Below are positions 51,291-60,751 of a DNA stretch of 64,000 nt, one piece after another. This DNA is from Cryptosporangium aurantiacum (lineage in GTDB: Bacteria; Actinomycetota; Actinomycetes; Mycobacteriales; Cryptosporangiaceae). Below the pieces are notes generated by a model, which saw only the letters and a list, made by a program, of their open reading frames with translations, had not been told where the DNA came from and ran no database searches. Where the stretch lies: the NCBI RefSeq assembly GCF_900143005.1, contig NZ_FRCS01000002.1, forward strand, positions 186,001 to 250,000, in the 5' to 3' direction. The position numbers and the translations under genes were made by a program. Every line of letters starts with the position of its first letter. The stretch's first letter is position 1.

Positions 51291-53423
51291 TCAGAGCGTG
51301 AAACGGGCGACCAGATCGGTGAGATGCCGGGCGGTGCCGTTGAGTTCCTCGGCCGCCTGCTGCGAGTCCCGCACCGCGTCCCTGGTCGTGTCGACGGTGA
51401 TCAGGACCTCGCCGAGGTTGCGGGCGATCTCGTTGCTGCGGTCGGCGGCCACGCTGACGTTCCGGCTCATCTCGCCGGTGGCCGCGGTCTGCTCCTCGAC
51501 CGCTGCGGCGATCGCGGTCTGGAAGTCGTTGACGCGCCCGATCGACGTCGAGATGCCCTCGATCGCGGCGACCGCGTGCCGGGTGTCGTCGGCGATCTCC
51601 TCGACCCGGGCGGTGACGTCCTCGGTGGCCCGCGCGGTCTCCTGAGCGAGGTCCTTCACCTCGCTCGCGACCACCGCGAAGCCCTTACCGGACTCCCCGG
51701 CCCGCGCGGCCTCGATCGTCGCGTTCAGCGCGAGCAGGTTCGTCTGCTCGGCGATCCCGTTGATCGCCTTGACCACCTCGGCGATCCGGGTGCCGGACTC
51801 ACCCAGCTTCGCGATCACGTTCCCAGCCTGCTGGGAGAGGACGACGCTCTCCCGCGCGACCGCGGCGGCTTCCTGCGCGTTCGTGGTGATCTCAGCGATC
51901 GCAGCGCCCATCTGCTCGGAGCCTTCCGAGACCAGTTGGACGTTGTCGCTGACCGCGGACGCGGCGGCGGTCGCCTCGCCGGTCTGGTCGGACGCCCTGG
52001 ACGAGGAGCCGGCCAGCGCGGTGCCCGCCGCCGACACCCGGCCGGCGGCGCCGGTGACCTCCCTGGACGCTTCGCTGATCCCGCCGAGCAGCTGGCGGAG
52101 CTCGGTGATCGCGGTGCGCAGCGCGCCGCCCATCCGCCCGATCTCGTCGTTTCCGCCCACCGGCACGTCGACGGTCAGGTCACGCCGGGACAGGCCGACG
52201 ATCGCGTCGGTCAGGGTTTCCATCCGCGCGGAGATCCGGCGGGCCCAGATCCAGGCGATGATGCCCCCGACCACCGCCAGGACCACGGCGGCGAGCACGA
52301 ACGCCCAGAGCATCGCGCGCCGCCCGGAGTTGATGTCGTTGATCGCTCCGGCGTTGTCGGGTGTGTAGGAGGCGACCGTGATCGCCCAGCCGTAGGCCGC
52401 GTAGTACGAGATCGCGACCTGGGTCGTGGCCGGTGTGTCGTCCCCGATGCCGGGCAGCGTGTAGCTCGCCTTGGTGGTCTCGTTGGTATCCAGGGCGGTC
52501 GCCTTCTCGATGATGTCCTGGACGTAGGCGGTGCCGTTGGCGTCCTCGTCGTCGAGCGCCTCGGCGTCGATCCGGTCGGGGTCGGTGGCCGCGATGACGC
52601 GTCCCTTGTCGGCGGTGAGCGTGCTGTAGACGGTGACGCCGCCGTTCTCGCCGACCTTGGTCGCGGCGATCGCGTCCCGGAGCGACGCGGTCGCCTCCGA
52701 CTGCGGCGTCCCGACGTAGATCGCACCGATGACCTGCCCGGACGCGTTCTTCAGCGGGTTGTACGCGGAGACCTGCCAGGTGTCGACGACCTTCGCGACG
52801 CCGCGGTAGGGCTTACCGCTCTTGATCGCGGCGGCGACGGCGTTCGCGGTGCCGTCGGCCGCGGTCGCCGGGATGAACGTGCCGATCGCGCGGGCGCCTG
52901 CCTTCGTACGGACGTTCGTGGCGACGCGGAGCAGGTCACCGGCGGTGTTCATGCGCTGGAACACGGTCACGGTGCCGCCGACCATGCCGTAGAGGTCGTC
53001 CACCATCGGCGTCCGGACGTTCGTGTTGCGGTTCTGGCCGAGCCAGGTCCCGCCGACGAGCAGGCGCGGCAGCGTGACCGTGCGGGTGGCCTGGGTGGTC
53101 TGGTTGACCGCCGACCAGGTCGCGGTGGTGTCTGCGAGCCGGACGCCGCCGCGCTGGGACAGCTCGGCGAGCGCGACCGTCATGCCGCGGTTGACCTCGG
53201 CCTGGATCGCGTCACCTGCGGTGCTGGTCAGGCGGTCGACGCCCTGGGCGACGTGGTCGAGGTCGGCCGTACTCAGCGTCGAGACGTTGGCGCGGGCGTC
53301 GTCGCTGAACTGGTTCGTCTGCCAGGCACCGACGATCACCAGGACGATCGCCGTGCTGACGACCCCGCCCACCCCCAGCGCCAGGAGGCGGTGCTTCATC
53401 TGCAGGCCACCGGTCATCCGCAT
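51291..53423 (-). CDS. Methyl-accepting chemotaxis protein with a Cache domain
   Basis: The 710-aa chemoreceptor has TM1 (about 12-33), a large periplasmic Cache-type domain (about 40-340, with GKPYRGVAKVVDTWQVSAYNPL and a VIGAIYVGTPQ segment), TM2 (about 352-372), HAMP, and the cytoplasmic signalling hairpin (IAEQTNLLALNATIEAARAGE, conserved tip GKGFAVVASEVKDLAQ). It would bind a small ligand outside and signal to CheA/CheW. No che genes are in the window. Start at 53423 or 53399. Chemoreceptors imply motility, for example of spores. Confidence 0.93.
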   Translation of the reverse strand: MRMTGGLQMKHRLLALGVGGVVSTAIVLVIVGAWQTNQFSDDARANVSTLSTADLDHVAQGVDRLTSTAGDAIQAEVNRGMTVALAELSQRGGVRLADTTATWSAVNQTTQATRTVTLPRLLVGGTWLGQNRNTNVRTPMVDDLYGMVGGTVTVFQRMNTAGDLLRVATNVRTKAGARAIGTFIPATAADGTANAVAAAIKSGKPYRGVAKVVDTWQVSAYNPLKNASGQVIGAIYVGTPQSEATASLRDAIAATKVGENGGVTVYSTLTADKGRVIAATDPDRIDAEALDDEDANGTAYVQDIIEKATALDTNETTKASYTLPGIGDDTPATTQVAISYYAAYGWAITVASYTPDNAGAINDINSGRRAMLWAFVLAAVVLAVVGGIIAWIWARRISARMETLTDAIVGLSRRDLTVDVPVGGNDEIGRMGGALRTAITELRQLLGGISEASREVTGAAGRVSAAGTALAGSSSRASDQTGEATAAASAVSDNVQLVSEGSEQMGAAIAEITTNAQEAAAVARESVVLSQQAGNVIAKLGESGTRIAEVVKAINGIAEQTNLLALNATIEAARAGESGKGFAVVASEVKDLAQETARATEDVTARVEEIADDTRHAVAAIEGISTSIGRVNDFQTAIAAAVEEQTAATGEMSRNVSVAADRSNEIARNLGEVLITVDTTRDAVRDSQQAAEELNGTARHLTDLVARFTL

Positions 53424-53496
53424 GCGCCCCTGATCGGCGGCGCGCGCGCCGATTCAAGGAGACCGCTCCCGATTTACTCCGCGTGCACAACCTTTG

Positions 53497-55005
53497 TCAG
53501 CCGACCGGGGCCGGGACCGCCTGCTCGGCCGCGGGGGCGGATCGCCGCTGGGTGAGGACCAGCGTCAGCACCGCGCCGATCAGCGCGACCGCCGCGCACA
53601 GCAGGAACGACCAACGCAGCCCGGACGCGAACGCGGTGTGCACGAGGTCGTCGATCGCGCTCCGCTGCTCGGCCGGCGCGGTGCCGGTCACGACCCGCGC
53701 CTGCCCGCCGGTGAGCAGCTCCGCCACCCGGTGAGCGTCCGGAACCTCGTCCCGCACGGTGTTCTCGACCCGGCCGGCGAACACACCGCCGAGCACCGCG
53801 ATCCCGAGAACGAGGCCGAGCTGGCGGAACGTGGTCACCGCGCCACCGGCCATGCCGCTGCGCTCCCGGGGTGCGGCGGCGAGCGCTGCGGACGACAGCG
53901 TCGGCATCACGGTGCCGACGCCGATGCCCATCACGATCAGGCCGGGCACCAGCACGGTCCACGACGAGCCGCTGCCGACCAGCGCCTGCAGCGCGCTACC
54001 CGCGCTGATCAGCACCAACCCGCCGCCGATGATCAGGCCCGGCGCGACCCGGTCGTGCAGCAACCGCCCGGCCAGCACCGAGCAGACCAGCGACGCCAGG
54101 CTGAGCGGCACGAACACCGCGCCGGCCGCGATCGGGCTCAGCCCGAGCACCGACTGCAGCCACAGCGACGTGAACGCCATGACGCTGAACGCGGACAGGT
54201 TGATCGCGACCGCCGCGACCATCAAACCGGTGAACGCGGGCCGCTTGAACAGCGACAGGTCCAGCATCGGGTAGGCGCGGGCCCGCTCCACCACGATGAA
54301 CACGGCCAGTGCGGCGAACCCGAACCCGAACGCGATCAGCGCGGCCGGCGCGGTCCAGCCGTCCTCGCCCGCGCGGATGAGCCCGTACGTCGCCGCGCTG
54401 GCGGCGAGCGTGAACGTGACCACGCCGGCCGGGTCGATCCGCGCCGCCGGGTCGTTCGACTCGGCGAGCACCCGCATCGCCAGCACGACCGTGAGTACGC
54501 CGATCGGGACGTTGACCAGGAAGATCGAGGGCCAACCGTAGTGCTCGGTGAGCAGCCCGCCGAGGATCGGGCCTGCCGCCGTTGCCGCGCCGTTGATCGC
54601 ACCCCAGATCCCGAACGCGATGCCCCGGTCCTTGCCGGTGTAGGCCGTGTTGATCAGCGCGATCGTCGTCGCGAACATCGCTGCTCCGCCGATGCCCTGG
54701 ATGCCACGGGCGACGATCAGCGTGGTGGAGCTGTCCGCCAGCGCGCAGCCGAGCGAGGCGATCGCGAACAGCGTCATGCCGATCAGGTAGACCCTCTTGC
54801 GGCCGAACCGGTCGGCGGCCGACCCCACGCCGAGCAACAGCGCAGCCAGCGCGAGCGCGTAGATGTCGATCACCCACTGCAGGTCCCCGAGGCCGGTGTG
54901 CAGGTCCGCGGCGATGTCGGGCAGCGCGACGTTCACGATCGTGACGTCGATCAGCAGCATGAAGGTGCCCAGGCTGATCGCGATCAGCGGCATCCACTTA
55001 CGCAT
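53497..55005 (-). CDS. MFS drug-efflux transporter (EmrB/QacA, DHA2)
   Basis: The 502-aa protein has about 14 hydrophobic segments and the DHA2 hallmarks: LLIDVTIVNVALPDIAADL (motif D), GVGSAADRFGRKRVYLIGM (motif A), and GPILGGLLTEHYGWPSIFLVNVPIG (motif C). It exports drugs or toxic metabolites by proton antiport. It is divergent from the Lrp/AsnC-type regulator at 55161, a typical repressor or activator arrangement. Confidence 0.93.
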   Translation of the reverse strand: MRKWMPLIAISLGTFMLLIDVTIVNVALPDIAADLHTGLGDLQWVIDIYALALAALLLGVGSAADRFGRKRVYLIGMTLFAIASLGCALADSSTTLIVARGIQGIGGAAMFATTIALINTAYTGKDRGIAFGIWGAINGAATAAGPILGGLLTEHYGWPSIFLVNVPIGVLTVVLAMRVLAESNDPAARIDPAGVVTFTLAASAATYGLIRAGEDGWTAPAALIAFGFGFAALAVFIVVERARAYPMLDLSLFKRPAFTGLMVAAVAINLSAFSVMAFTSLWLQSVLGLSPIAAGAVFVPLSLASLVCSVLAGRLLHDRVAPGLIIGGGLVLISAGSALQALVGSGSSWTVLVPGLIVMGIGVGTVMPTLSSAALAAAPRERSGMAGGAVTTFRQLGLVLGIAVLGGVFAGRVENTVRDEVPDAHRVAELLTGGQARVVTGTAPAEQRSAIDDLVHTAFASGLRWSFLLCAAVALIGAVLTLVLTQRRSAPAAEQAVPAPVG

Positions 55006-55160
55006 GTCGTCGTTCCTCTTCCCGGGGCGGGTGCCCTTGCACGAGTCAACTGTTCCTGCCGCTGCGCCCGACCGCCATTCAGGAAGCGTGGCGCGGTGGA
55101 TTTCGACATCTGCGTGGGAATCACGGCGGATATCCTCGCCGATGAGGTCAGGAGGTGGGG

Positions 55161-56123
55161 ATGCTCGACGAACTCGACCGACAGATTGTGCACGCGCTGG
55201 AGGTGGACGGCCGGGCCGCGTTCAGCCGCGTCGCGCAGGTGCTCGGCGTCTCCGACCAGACGGTGGCGCGACGCTACCGGCGGCTCCGGGCGGAGGAGAG
55301 CGTCCGCGTGGTCGGCAACCTCGACACCTGGCGGATCGGCGCGGTGTCCTGGTACTTGCGGCTGCAGTGCACCCCGGACGCCGCCCAGTCGATCGCCGGA
55401 GCGCTGGCGCGGCGCCCGGACACCGCGTGGGTGCGCATGACGTCCGGCGGCACCGAGATCAGCTGCGTCACCCGGGCGCGCTCTCAGGCCGACACCGACG
55501 CACTGCTGCTGGAGAAGCTGCACCGGACGCCGCGGATCGTCGGGATCAGCGCGCACGCGCTGATCCACATGTACTACGGCGGGAACGAGTCGTTCCTCCG
55601 CAAGGTCCAGGTGCTCAGCGACGATCAGGTGGCCGCGCTCAAACCGCCGTGGGCAGGCGAACCCGCCGGCGAGGTGCCCGAGCTCGGCCCCGGCGACCGG
55701 GCCCTGCTCTCAGCGCTGGCCCGGGACGGGCGCACCGGGCTCCCGGAGCTCGCCGTGGCCACCGGCTGGTCCGAGACCAGGGTCCGCCGTCGGCTGACCG
55801 AGCTGCGCCGGAGCGGCGTCCTGTTCTTCGAGGTGGACGTTCCGGGCCCGGCGCTCGGGCTGGCGATGTCGGCGATGATGTGGCTGTCGGTGGCGCCGCA
55901 CGCGCTGGTGCAGGCCGCGGAGACGCTGGCCGGGCATCCCGAGGTGCCGTTCGTCGCGGCCACCACCGGGTCGACGAACATCGTCGCGAGCCTGGTGTGC
56001 CGGGACGTCGGTGCGCTGTACGAGTACCTCACGAACCGGGTGGCCGCGATCCCGGCGATCAACCACATCGAGACGAACCCGATCGTCCGGACGTTGAAGC
56101 GCGAGGGCGCGCTGCTCGCCTAG
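55161..56123 (+). CDS. Tandem Lrp/AsnC-type regulator
   Basis: The 320-aa protein has two AsnC units: an N-terminal helix-turn-helix (LDELDRQIVHALEVDGRAAFSRVAQVLGVSDQTVARRYRRL) with a ligand-like domain to about 150, then a second helix-turn-helix (PGDRALLSALARDGRTGLPELAVATGWSETRVRRRLTEL) with its own domain to about 315. Single Lrp proteins are about 150 aa, so this is a fused or duplicated form found in actinobacteria. ATG at 55161 follows AGGAGG at five bases. Divergent from the MFS gene, which it likely controls. Its TAG stop overlaps the WD40 gene stop in a CTAG. Confidence 0.92.
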   Translation: MLDELDRQIVHALEVDGRAAFSRVAQVLGVSDQTVARRYRRLRAEESVRVVGNLDTWRIGAVSWYLRLQCTPDAAQSIAGALARRPDTAWVRMTSGGTEISCVTRARSQADTDALLLEKLHRTPRIVGISAHALIHMYYGGNESFLRKVQVLSDDQVAALKPPWAGEPAGEVPELGPGDRALLSALARDGRTGLPELAVATGWSETRVRRRLTELRRSGVLFFEVDVPGPALGLAMSAMMWLSVAPHALVQAAETLAGHPEVPFVAATTGSTNIVASLVCRDVGALYEYLTNRVAAIPAINHIETNPIVRTLKREGALLA

Positions 56124-57142
56124 GCTGGCAGTTTCCACACCTTCACGTCGCCGTGGTGCCCGCCGGTCGCGAGCGTGGTTCCGTCCGGGCTGAACGCCAC
56201 GACCGTGACGCCCTCGGCCTGCTCGTCGAGCGCCCCGCGGACCGGTGTGCCGTCCTCGGCGCTCCACAGGTCCGCGCCCCGGGTGCCGGCGGTGGCGAAG
56301 TATCGGCCGTCCGGGCTGACCCGGAGGCTGGCAGCGTTGTCCGCGTCGATCTTGATCGGAGCGGTGCGCAAGGCTCCGGTGGCCGCGTTCCAGATCCGGA
56401 CGACCCCGGCGTTGTCGCCGGTGTAGATCGTCGCTCCGTCCGGGCTGAAGGCCACGGCCAGCACCCCGTCCTGATGGCCGGTCAGCGGGGCACCGTGCGG
56501 CTTTCTGGTCCGGGCGTCCCAGAGCCGGACGGTGTCGTCGAACGCCGCGGTGGCGAGCAGCCGGCCGTCCGGGCTGTAGGCCAGGTCGAAAATCAGGTCG
56601 TCGTGTGCCGCCAGGGGCGCGCCGAGCTGCTCCCGGGTCCGGACGTCCCACTGGCGCACGATGCCGTCGCCTTCCCCGTCGGTGATGGTCTTCCCGTCGG
56701 GGCTGAACGCGAGGTCCAGCGCCGGCACGTCCGGGATCGGCGGGCCCACGGGCTTCCCGGTGGTGGAATCCCAGAAATGCACGGCGCTGTCCTCGCCATG
56801 GGAGGCGAGCAGGCGGCCGTCCGGGCTGAAGGTCAGCGCGGACGGGCAATCCTGGGTGAACAGTGGATCGCCGCGACGCTCGCCGGTCGCGGGGTCCCGG
56901 CGTCGTGCGGTGTTCCCCGCGACGCTGACCAGCGCACCACCGTCCGGGCGGAACAGCAGATAGCTGACCTCCTCCCCCTCGTCGTCGTCGGCGCAGAAGT
57001 CCCCCTCGTCGCCGTACTCCGACGCCGCTTCGGAACCGCTCCGGACGACGCCGGCTCCGAGGCATCCGACGCAGGTCACGACGAGCAACCCCACGAGACC
57101 ACCGATCAGCCACTTCCACCGGGAAAAATCGTTATCGGCCAC
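56120..57142 (-). CDS. Membrane-anchored WD40 beta-propeller protein
   Basis: The 340-aa protein has a single N-terminal helix (WLIGGLVGLLVVTCVGCLGAGVV, residues about 11-33; a lipoprotein-like Cys is present but no clear lipobox), an acidic linker (EYGDEGDFCADDDEGEE) and six to seven WD40 blades marked by FSPDGRLLASHG, FSPDGKTITDGE, YSPDGRLLATAA, FSPDGATIYTGD and FSPDGTTLATGG with W-D/W-N ends. It is probably a cell-surface scaffold or binding protein. Partner unknown. Convergent with the AsnC-type regulator. Confidence 0.88.
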   Translation of the reverse strand: MADNDFSRWKWLIGGLVGLLVVTCVGCLGAGVVRSGSEAASEYGDEGDFCADDDEGEEVSYLLFRPDGGALVSVAGNTARRRDPATGERRGDPLFTQDCPSALTFSPDGRLLASHGEDSAVHFWDSTTGKPVGPPIPDVPALDLAFSPDGKTITDGEGDGIVRQWDVRTREQLGAPLAAHDDLIFDLAYSPDGRLLATAAFDDTVRLWDARTRKPHGAPLTGHQDGVLAVAFSPDGATIYTGDNAGVVRIWNAATGALRTAPIKIDADNAASLRVSPDGRYFATAGTRGADLWSAEDGTPVRGALDEQAEGVTVVAFSPDGTTLATGGHHGDVKVWKLPA

Positions 57143-57210
57143 GAAGGGCGATGCTGTCGTAAGACACGTCAGAGCGGGAGCTTCCTGTCGTGCCTACGAC
57201 GGCAACGTCT

Positions 57211-58380
57211 CTAGAAGTCCGCGGCGACCGGGACGTGTCCCTTCAGGACGTTGCGGGCGATCGTGCGGCGCTGGATCTCGTCGGTGCCCTCGTAGATGCG
57301 CAGCAGCCGCAGCTCCCGGTACCACCGCTCGATCGGCAGCTCCCGCGTGTACCCCATGCCGCCGTGGATCTGCAGTACCCGGTCGACGATCTCGTTCGCC
57401 TTCACGCCGCCGTAGAGCTTCGCGATCGACTGGGCCTGCCGCGAGTCCCGCCCCGCCTCGACCTGCCAGGCCGCGTGCAGCACGAGCAGCCGCAGCGCCT
57501 GCAGCTCGACGACCGAGTCGGCGATCATCCACTGGATCGCCTGCCGCTCGGACAGGGGCGCGCCGAACGTCGAGCGGGTGTTCGCCTGCTCCACGGCCAT
57601 CTCGATCAGCCGCTCGCACGAGCCGATCGCCCGGGACGGCAGCAGGTACCGGCCCTGTCCGATCCACTGCAGGGCCAGCGCGAACCCGAACCCGACCTCG
57701 CCGAGCACGTTCTCGGCGGGCACCCGGACGTCGTCGAACACCAGCGCCGCCGGACCCCACTGGCCCATCGTCTGGATCGGCTCCGACTTCCAGCCCATGT
57801 CCCGGTCGACGAGGAAGCAGGTCACCCCGCCGTTGGCGCCCTTAGTACGGTCGGTGACCGCGAACACCATGACGAAGTCGGCTTCGTTGCCCTGGGTGAT
57901 GAACGTCTTCTCGCCGTTGATCACCCACTCGTCGCCGTCCCGCCGCGCCGAGGTCCGGATCGCCTTGGCGTCCGAACCGGCGCCCGGCTCGGTGATCGCG
58001 AAGCAGGAGATCCGCTCGCCCTCGATCGTCGGCAGCAGGTAACGCTGCTTCTGCTCCTCGGTCGCGTGGAACAGGATGTTGTCGGCGCTGCCACCGAAGC
58101 GGAACGGCACGAACGTCCGGCCCAGCTCGGCCTCGATCATCGACGCGGTGATCGCGCCGAGGCTCATGCCGCCGTACTCCTCCGGCGTGAGGATTCCCCA
58201 GAAACCCGACTCGCGGGCCTTGAGCTGGAGCGCGCGGATCTCGGCGCGGGTCATGCCCGGTTCGCCGGCCCGCTCCCGGCGGAGCACCTCCGGCTCGAGC
58301 GGCATCAGCTCGCGTTCGACGAACGTCCGAACCCAGTCCCGGACGCCACGCTGCTCATCGGATAAGGCGAAGTCGACCAC
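57211..58380 (-). CDS. Acyl-CoA dehydrogenase
   Basis: The 389-aa flavoprotein has [18 protein letters not shown] (FAD/acyl motif), NGEKTFITQGNEADF, and the catalytic Glu in LRIYEGTDEIQRR. It belongs to the general FadE group, and its 4.7 kDa N-terminal extension of basic helices (EPEVLRRERAGEPG) is usual for the caiA/FadE-like branch. ATG at 58380, 10 bases after the neighbour stop; the two dehydrogenases form one operon divergent from a TetR gene. Confidence 0.92.
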   Translation of the reverse strand: MVDFALSDEQRGVRDWVRTFVERELMPLEPEVLRRERAGEPGMTRAEIRALQLKARESGFWGILTPEEYGGMSLGAITASMIEAELGRTFVPFRFGGSADNILFHATEEQKQRYLLPTIEGERISCFAITEPGAGSDAKAIRTSARRDGDEWVINGEKTFITQGNEADFVMVFAVTDRTKGANGGVTCFLVDRDMGWKSEPIQTMGQWGPAALVFDDVRVPAENVLGEVGFGFALALQWIGQGRYLLPSRAIGSCERLIEMAVEQANTRSTFGAPLSERQAIQWMIADSVVELQALRLLVLHAAWQVEAGRDSRQAQSIAKLYGGVKANEIVDRVLQIHGGMGYTRELPIERWYRELRLLRIYEGTDEIQRRTIARNVLKGHVPVAADF

Positions 58381-58390
58381 GGCATTCTCC

Positions 58391-59539
58391 TTAGAACGCG
58401 TTCAGTCCGGTCAGCGCACGGCCGATCAGGAGCTTCTGGATTTGACTGGTGCCCTCGTAGAGCGTCATCACTCGGGCATCACGCAGGTACTTCGAGACCG
58501 GGTACTCGTCCAGGTAGCCGTAGCCGCCGAACACCTGGACGGCCAGGTCGGCGACCTTCACGGCCGCCTCGCTCGCGAACAACTTGGCCATCGACGCCTC
58601 GGTGCCGAACGGCTGCCCGCGATCGATCAGGTCGGCCACCCGCCAGGTCATCAGGCGGGCGGCGTCGGTGGTCACCGCGGCGTCGGCGAGCATCTCCTGG
58701 ACGAGCTGGTGCCCGGCGATCGGCTTGCCGAACTGTGTGCGTTCGCCCGCGTAACGGATCGACGCTTCGAGCGCGCCCCGGGCGATGCCCACACAACCGG
58801 CGGCGACCGACATGCGACCTTTGTCCAGAGCGGACATCGCCACTGTGAAGCCTCGCCCGACGTCGCCCACCACCGCGTCGTCGCCTACCCGGACGTCCTC
58901 GAAGAGCAATTCGGCAGTGGGCTGACCGCGGAGGCCGAGCTTGCCGTGGACCTCACGCCGGGTGAAACCCGGCGTGGACGTCGGGACTGCGAACGCGGTC
59001 ACTCCGCGCGGGCCCGGCTCGCCGGTCCGCGCGAACACCAGGGCGACGTCGGCCCAGGTGCCGTTCGTGATGAACATCTTCGAGCCGTTGAGCACCCAGC
59101 CGTTCCCGTCGCGGGTCGCGCGGGTGGCGAGGTTGCCCGCGTCCGAGCCGGTGTCCGGCTCGGTCAGCGCGAAACAAGCCAGCGCGTCGCCGGAGCACAG
59201 CTTCGGTAACCAGGCGGCCTTCAACTCGGGAGAGCCGTACGCCAGCAGCGACTTCGCGACCAGACCCAGCGAGACCGAGACCAGGCCGCGGACCGCGGAG
59301 TCGCCCCGGCCCAATTCCTCCAGCGCCAGGCAGTAGGCGAGGTGATCCATGCCGGACCCGCCGTACTCCTCGGGGATCGTCAGCCCGAGGAACCCGACCT
59401 TGCCCAGCTTGCCGACGATCGCGCGGTCGACCGATTCGGCCCGGTCCCAGGCGATCGCGTGCGGCACGACCTCGGTGTCCACGAAGTCACGAGCGACGTC
59501 GCGGAGCTGGACGTGGTCGGCGGTCAGGCCGAGATCCAT
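58391..59539 (-). CDS. Acyl-CoA dehydrogenase
   Basis: The 382-aa protein has LACFALTEPDTGSDAGNLA, GSKMFITNGTWADVA and the catalytic Glu in TLYEGTSQIQKLL. It is a short/medium-chain or branched-chain FadE-type enzyme, with the AAVKVADLAVQVFGGYGYLDEYP motif typical of butyryl- or 2-methylacyl-CoA dehydrogenases. First gene of the operon; a 23-bp palindrome lies 27 bases upstream, between it and the divergent TetR gene. Confidence 0.92.
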   Translation of the reverse strand: MDLGLTADHVQLRDVARDFVDTEVVPHAIAWDRAESVDRAIVGKLGKVGFLGLTIPEEYGGSGMDHLAYCLALEELGRGDSAVRGLVSVSLGLVAKSLLAYGSPELKAAWLPKLCSGDALACFALTEPDTGSDAGNLATRATRDGNGWVLNGSKMFITNGTWADVALVFARTGEPGPRGVTAFAVPTSTPGFTRREVHGKLGLRGQPTAELLFEDVRVGDDAVVGDVGRGFTVAMSALDKGRMSVAAGCVGIARGALEASIRYAGERTQFGKPIAGHQLVQEMLADAAVTTDAARLMTWRVADLIDRGQPFGTEASMAKLFASEAAVKVADLAVQVFGGYGYLDEYPVSKYLRDARVMTLYEGTSQIQKLLIGRALTGLNAF

Positions 59540-59565
59540 GAGGTGCCCCCATCAATCGAACTCTG

Positions 59566-59588
59566 GTCACCGAACACTGTTAGGTGAC
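59566..59588. promoter_or_regulatory. Candidate TetR operator between dehydrogenases and TetR
   Basis: A 23-base sequence starting GTCACCGAACA and ending TTAGGTGAC reads as an inverted repeat with 10 of 11 arm pairs matching around a single central base. It is centred in the 100-base gap between the divergent acyl-CoA dehydrogenase operon and the TetR gene and can cover both promoters. Confidence 0.7.
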
Positions 59589-59639
59589 GGCTAGGCTAAG
59601 CCTGTCCGGCGACCGCAGGCAAGACGGAGGGAGGTGGGC

Positions 59640-60311
59640 ATGGCCCGCCCCAGCAGCCCGCTGCTGACCCGCGAACGCATCCGGACGGCGGCGTTGGCGA
59701 TGATCGACCGCGACGGCCTGGACGGCTTGTCGATGCGGCGGCTCGCCGCTGACCTCGGCGTTCGCGCCGCGTCGCTGTACGGCTACCTGGCGACGAAGGA
59801 CGAGTTGCTCACCGACCTGGCCGACGATGTGCTGACCGGCGTCGACAGCAGCGGTTTCTCCGAGGGCTGGCGGCACGGCCTGACCGTGTGGGCGCGGTCG
59901 TACCGGGAAGCGCTCGCCGCACACCCGAACCTGGTGCCGTTCCTGGCACACTCCCCCGGACGGCGTCCGCAGGCGCTGCGTCATGCCGACGCCGTGCACG
60001 GCGGCCTGACCAGCGCAGGCTGGCCCGCGCGATACGCGACGATGATCGGCGCCTCGACGAAGTACCTGGTGGTGGGCGCGGCGATGACGTCGTTCTCCGG
60101 TGGTTTCGCGGACGACGTCGAGGTGTACGTCGGGCGATATCCGAACCTGAGCCAGGCGCACCTGCTGGCCGGGCACGAGGAGATCGACCGGGACAGCTTC
60201 GAGCTGGCGCTCACTGCCTTCCTGGACGGGCTTTCCCGCCTGCACGAACAGGTCGCGCGGCACGATTCAGAACCCGGCGTACGATCCGGCTCGGAGAATC
60301 CCTTGAAGTGA
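59640..60311 (+). CDS. TetR-family regulator
   Basis: The 223-aa protein has an N-terminal TetR domain (LTRERIRTAALAMIDRDGLDGLSMRRLAADLGVRAASLYGYLATKDEL spans helices 1-4) and a TetR_C-type domain with AHSPGRRPQALRH. GGAGGGAGG lies five bases before ATG at 59640. It is divergent from two acyl-CoA dehydrogenases with a 23-bp palindrome between, so it most likely represses them and itself in response to an acyl-CoA or related ligand. Confidence 0.9.
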   Translation: MARPSSPLLTRERIRTAALAMIDRDGLDGLSMRRLAADLGVRAASLYGYLATKDELLTDLADDVLTGVDSSGFSEGWRHGLTVWARSYREALAAHPNLVPFLAHSPGRRPQALRHADAVHGGLTSAGWPARYATMIGASTKYLVVGAAMTSFSGGFADDVEVYVGRYPNLSQAHLLAGHEEIDRDSFELALTAFLDGLSRLHEQVARHDSEPGVRSGSENPLK

Positions 60312-60318
60312 GGACGCG

Positions 60319-60741
60319 ATGAGCGAGACCCGGCCTGACATCGACGGCGTCGAGGACGACGGCGTGCTCGACCCTGCGGACAGCCTCGACAGCGACGACC
60401 TGCGCAGCGACGTGCTCGATCGGGGCGTCGACGCCGGTGACCGCTACCGCGCGTCGGACCGGTTCGGCACCACCGCGGCGGAGCAGGCGCGCGGCGAGAG
60501 CCTCGACCAGCTCCTGGCCGAGGAGGAGCCGGACGTCAGCGCGGACTTCGACGACGAGGACGAAGACGCTCCGGCGGACCTCGGTTCGTCGCCGCAGCAG
60601 CGGGCCGGCCGCCTGGTGGAGCCGGACGAGGGCGCCCACGAGGACGAGGACGCCGAGGCCTACGCGATCGACGCCGGAATCGACGGCGCCGGAGCGAGCG
60701 CCGAAGAGGCCGCGATCCACCTCGTGGACGACGAACGCTAA
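60319..60741 (+). CDS. DUF5709 family acidic protein
   Basis: The 140-aa product is strongly acidic and low-complexity, with DGVLDPADSLDSDDLRSDVLDRG near the N-terminus and TTAAEQARGESLDQLLAEEEPD near the middle, the recognised signature of DUF5709. It is conserved in actinobacteria with no known function. Its start lies seven bases after the TetR stop, so it may be cotranscribed. A 12-bp terminator hairpin follows. Confidence 0.9.
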   Translation: MSETRPDIDGVEDDGVLDPADSLDSDDLRSDVLDRGVDAGDRYRASDRFGTTAAEQARGESLDQLLAEEEPDVSADFDDEDEDAPADLGSSPQQRAGRLVEPDEGAHEDEDAEAYAIDAGIDGAGASAEEAAIHLVDDER

Positions 60742-60751
60742 GTCGAACCGG

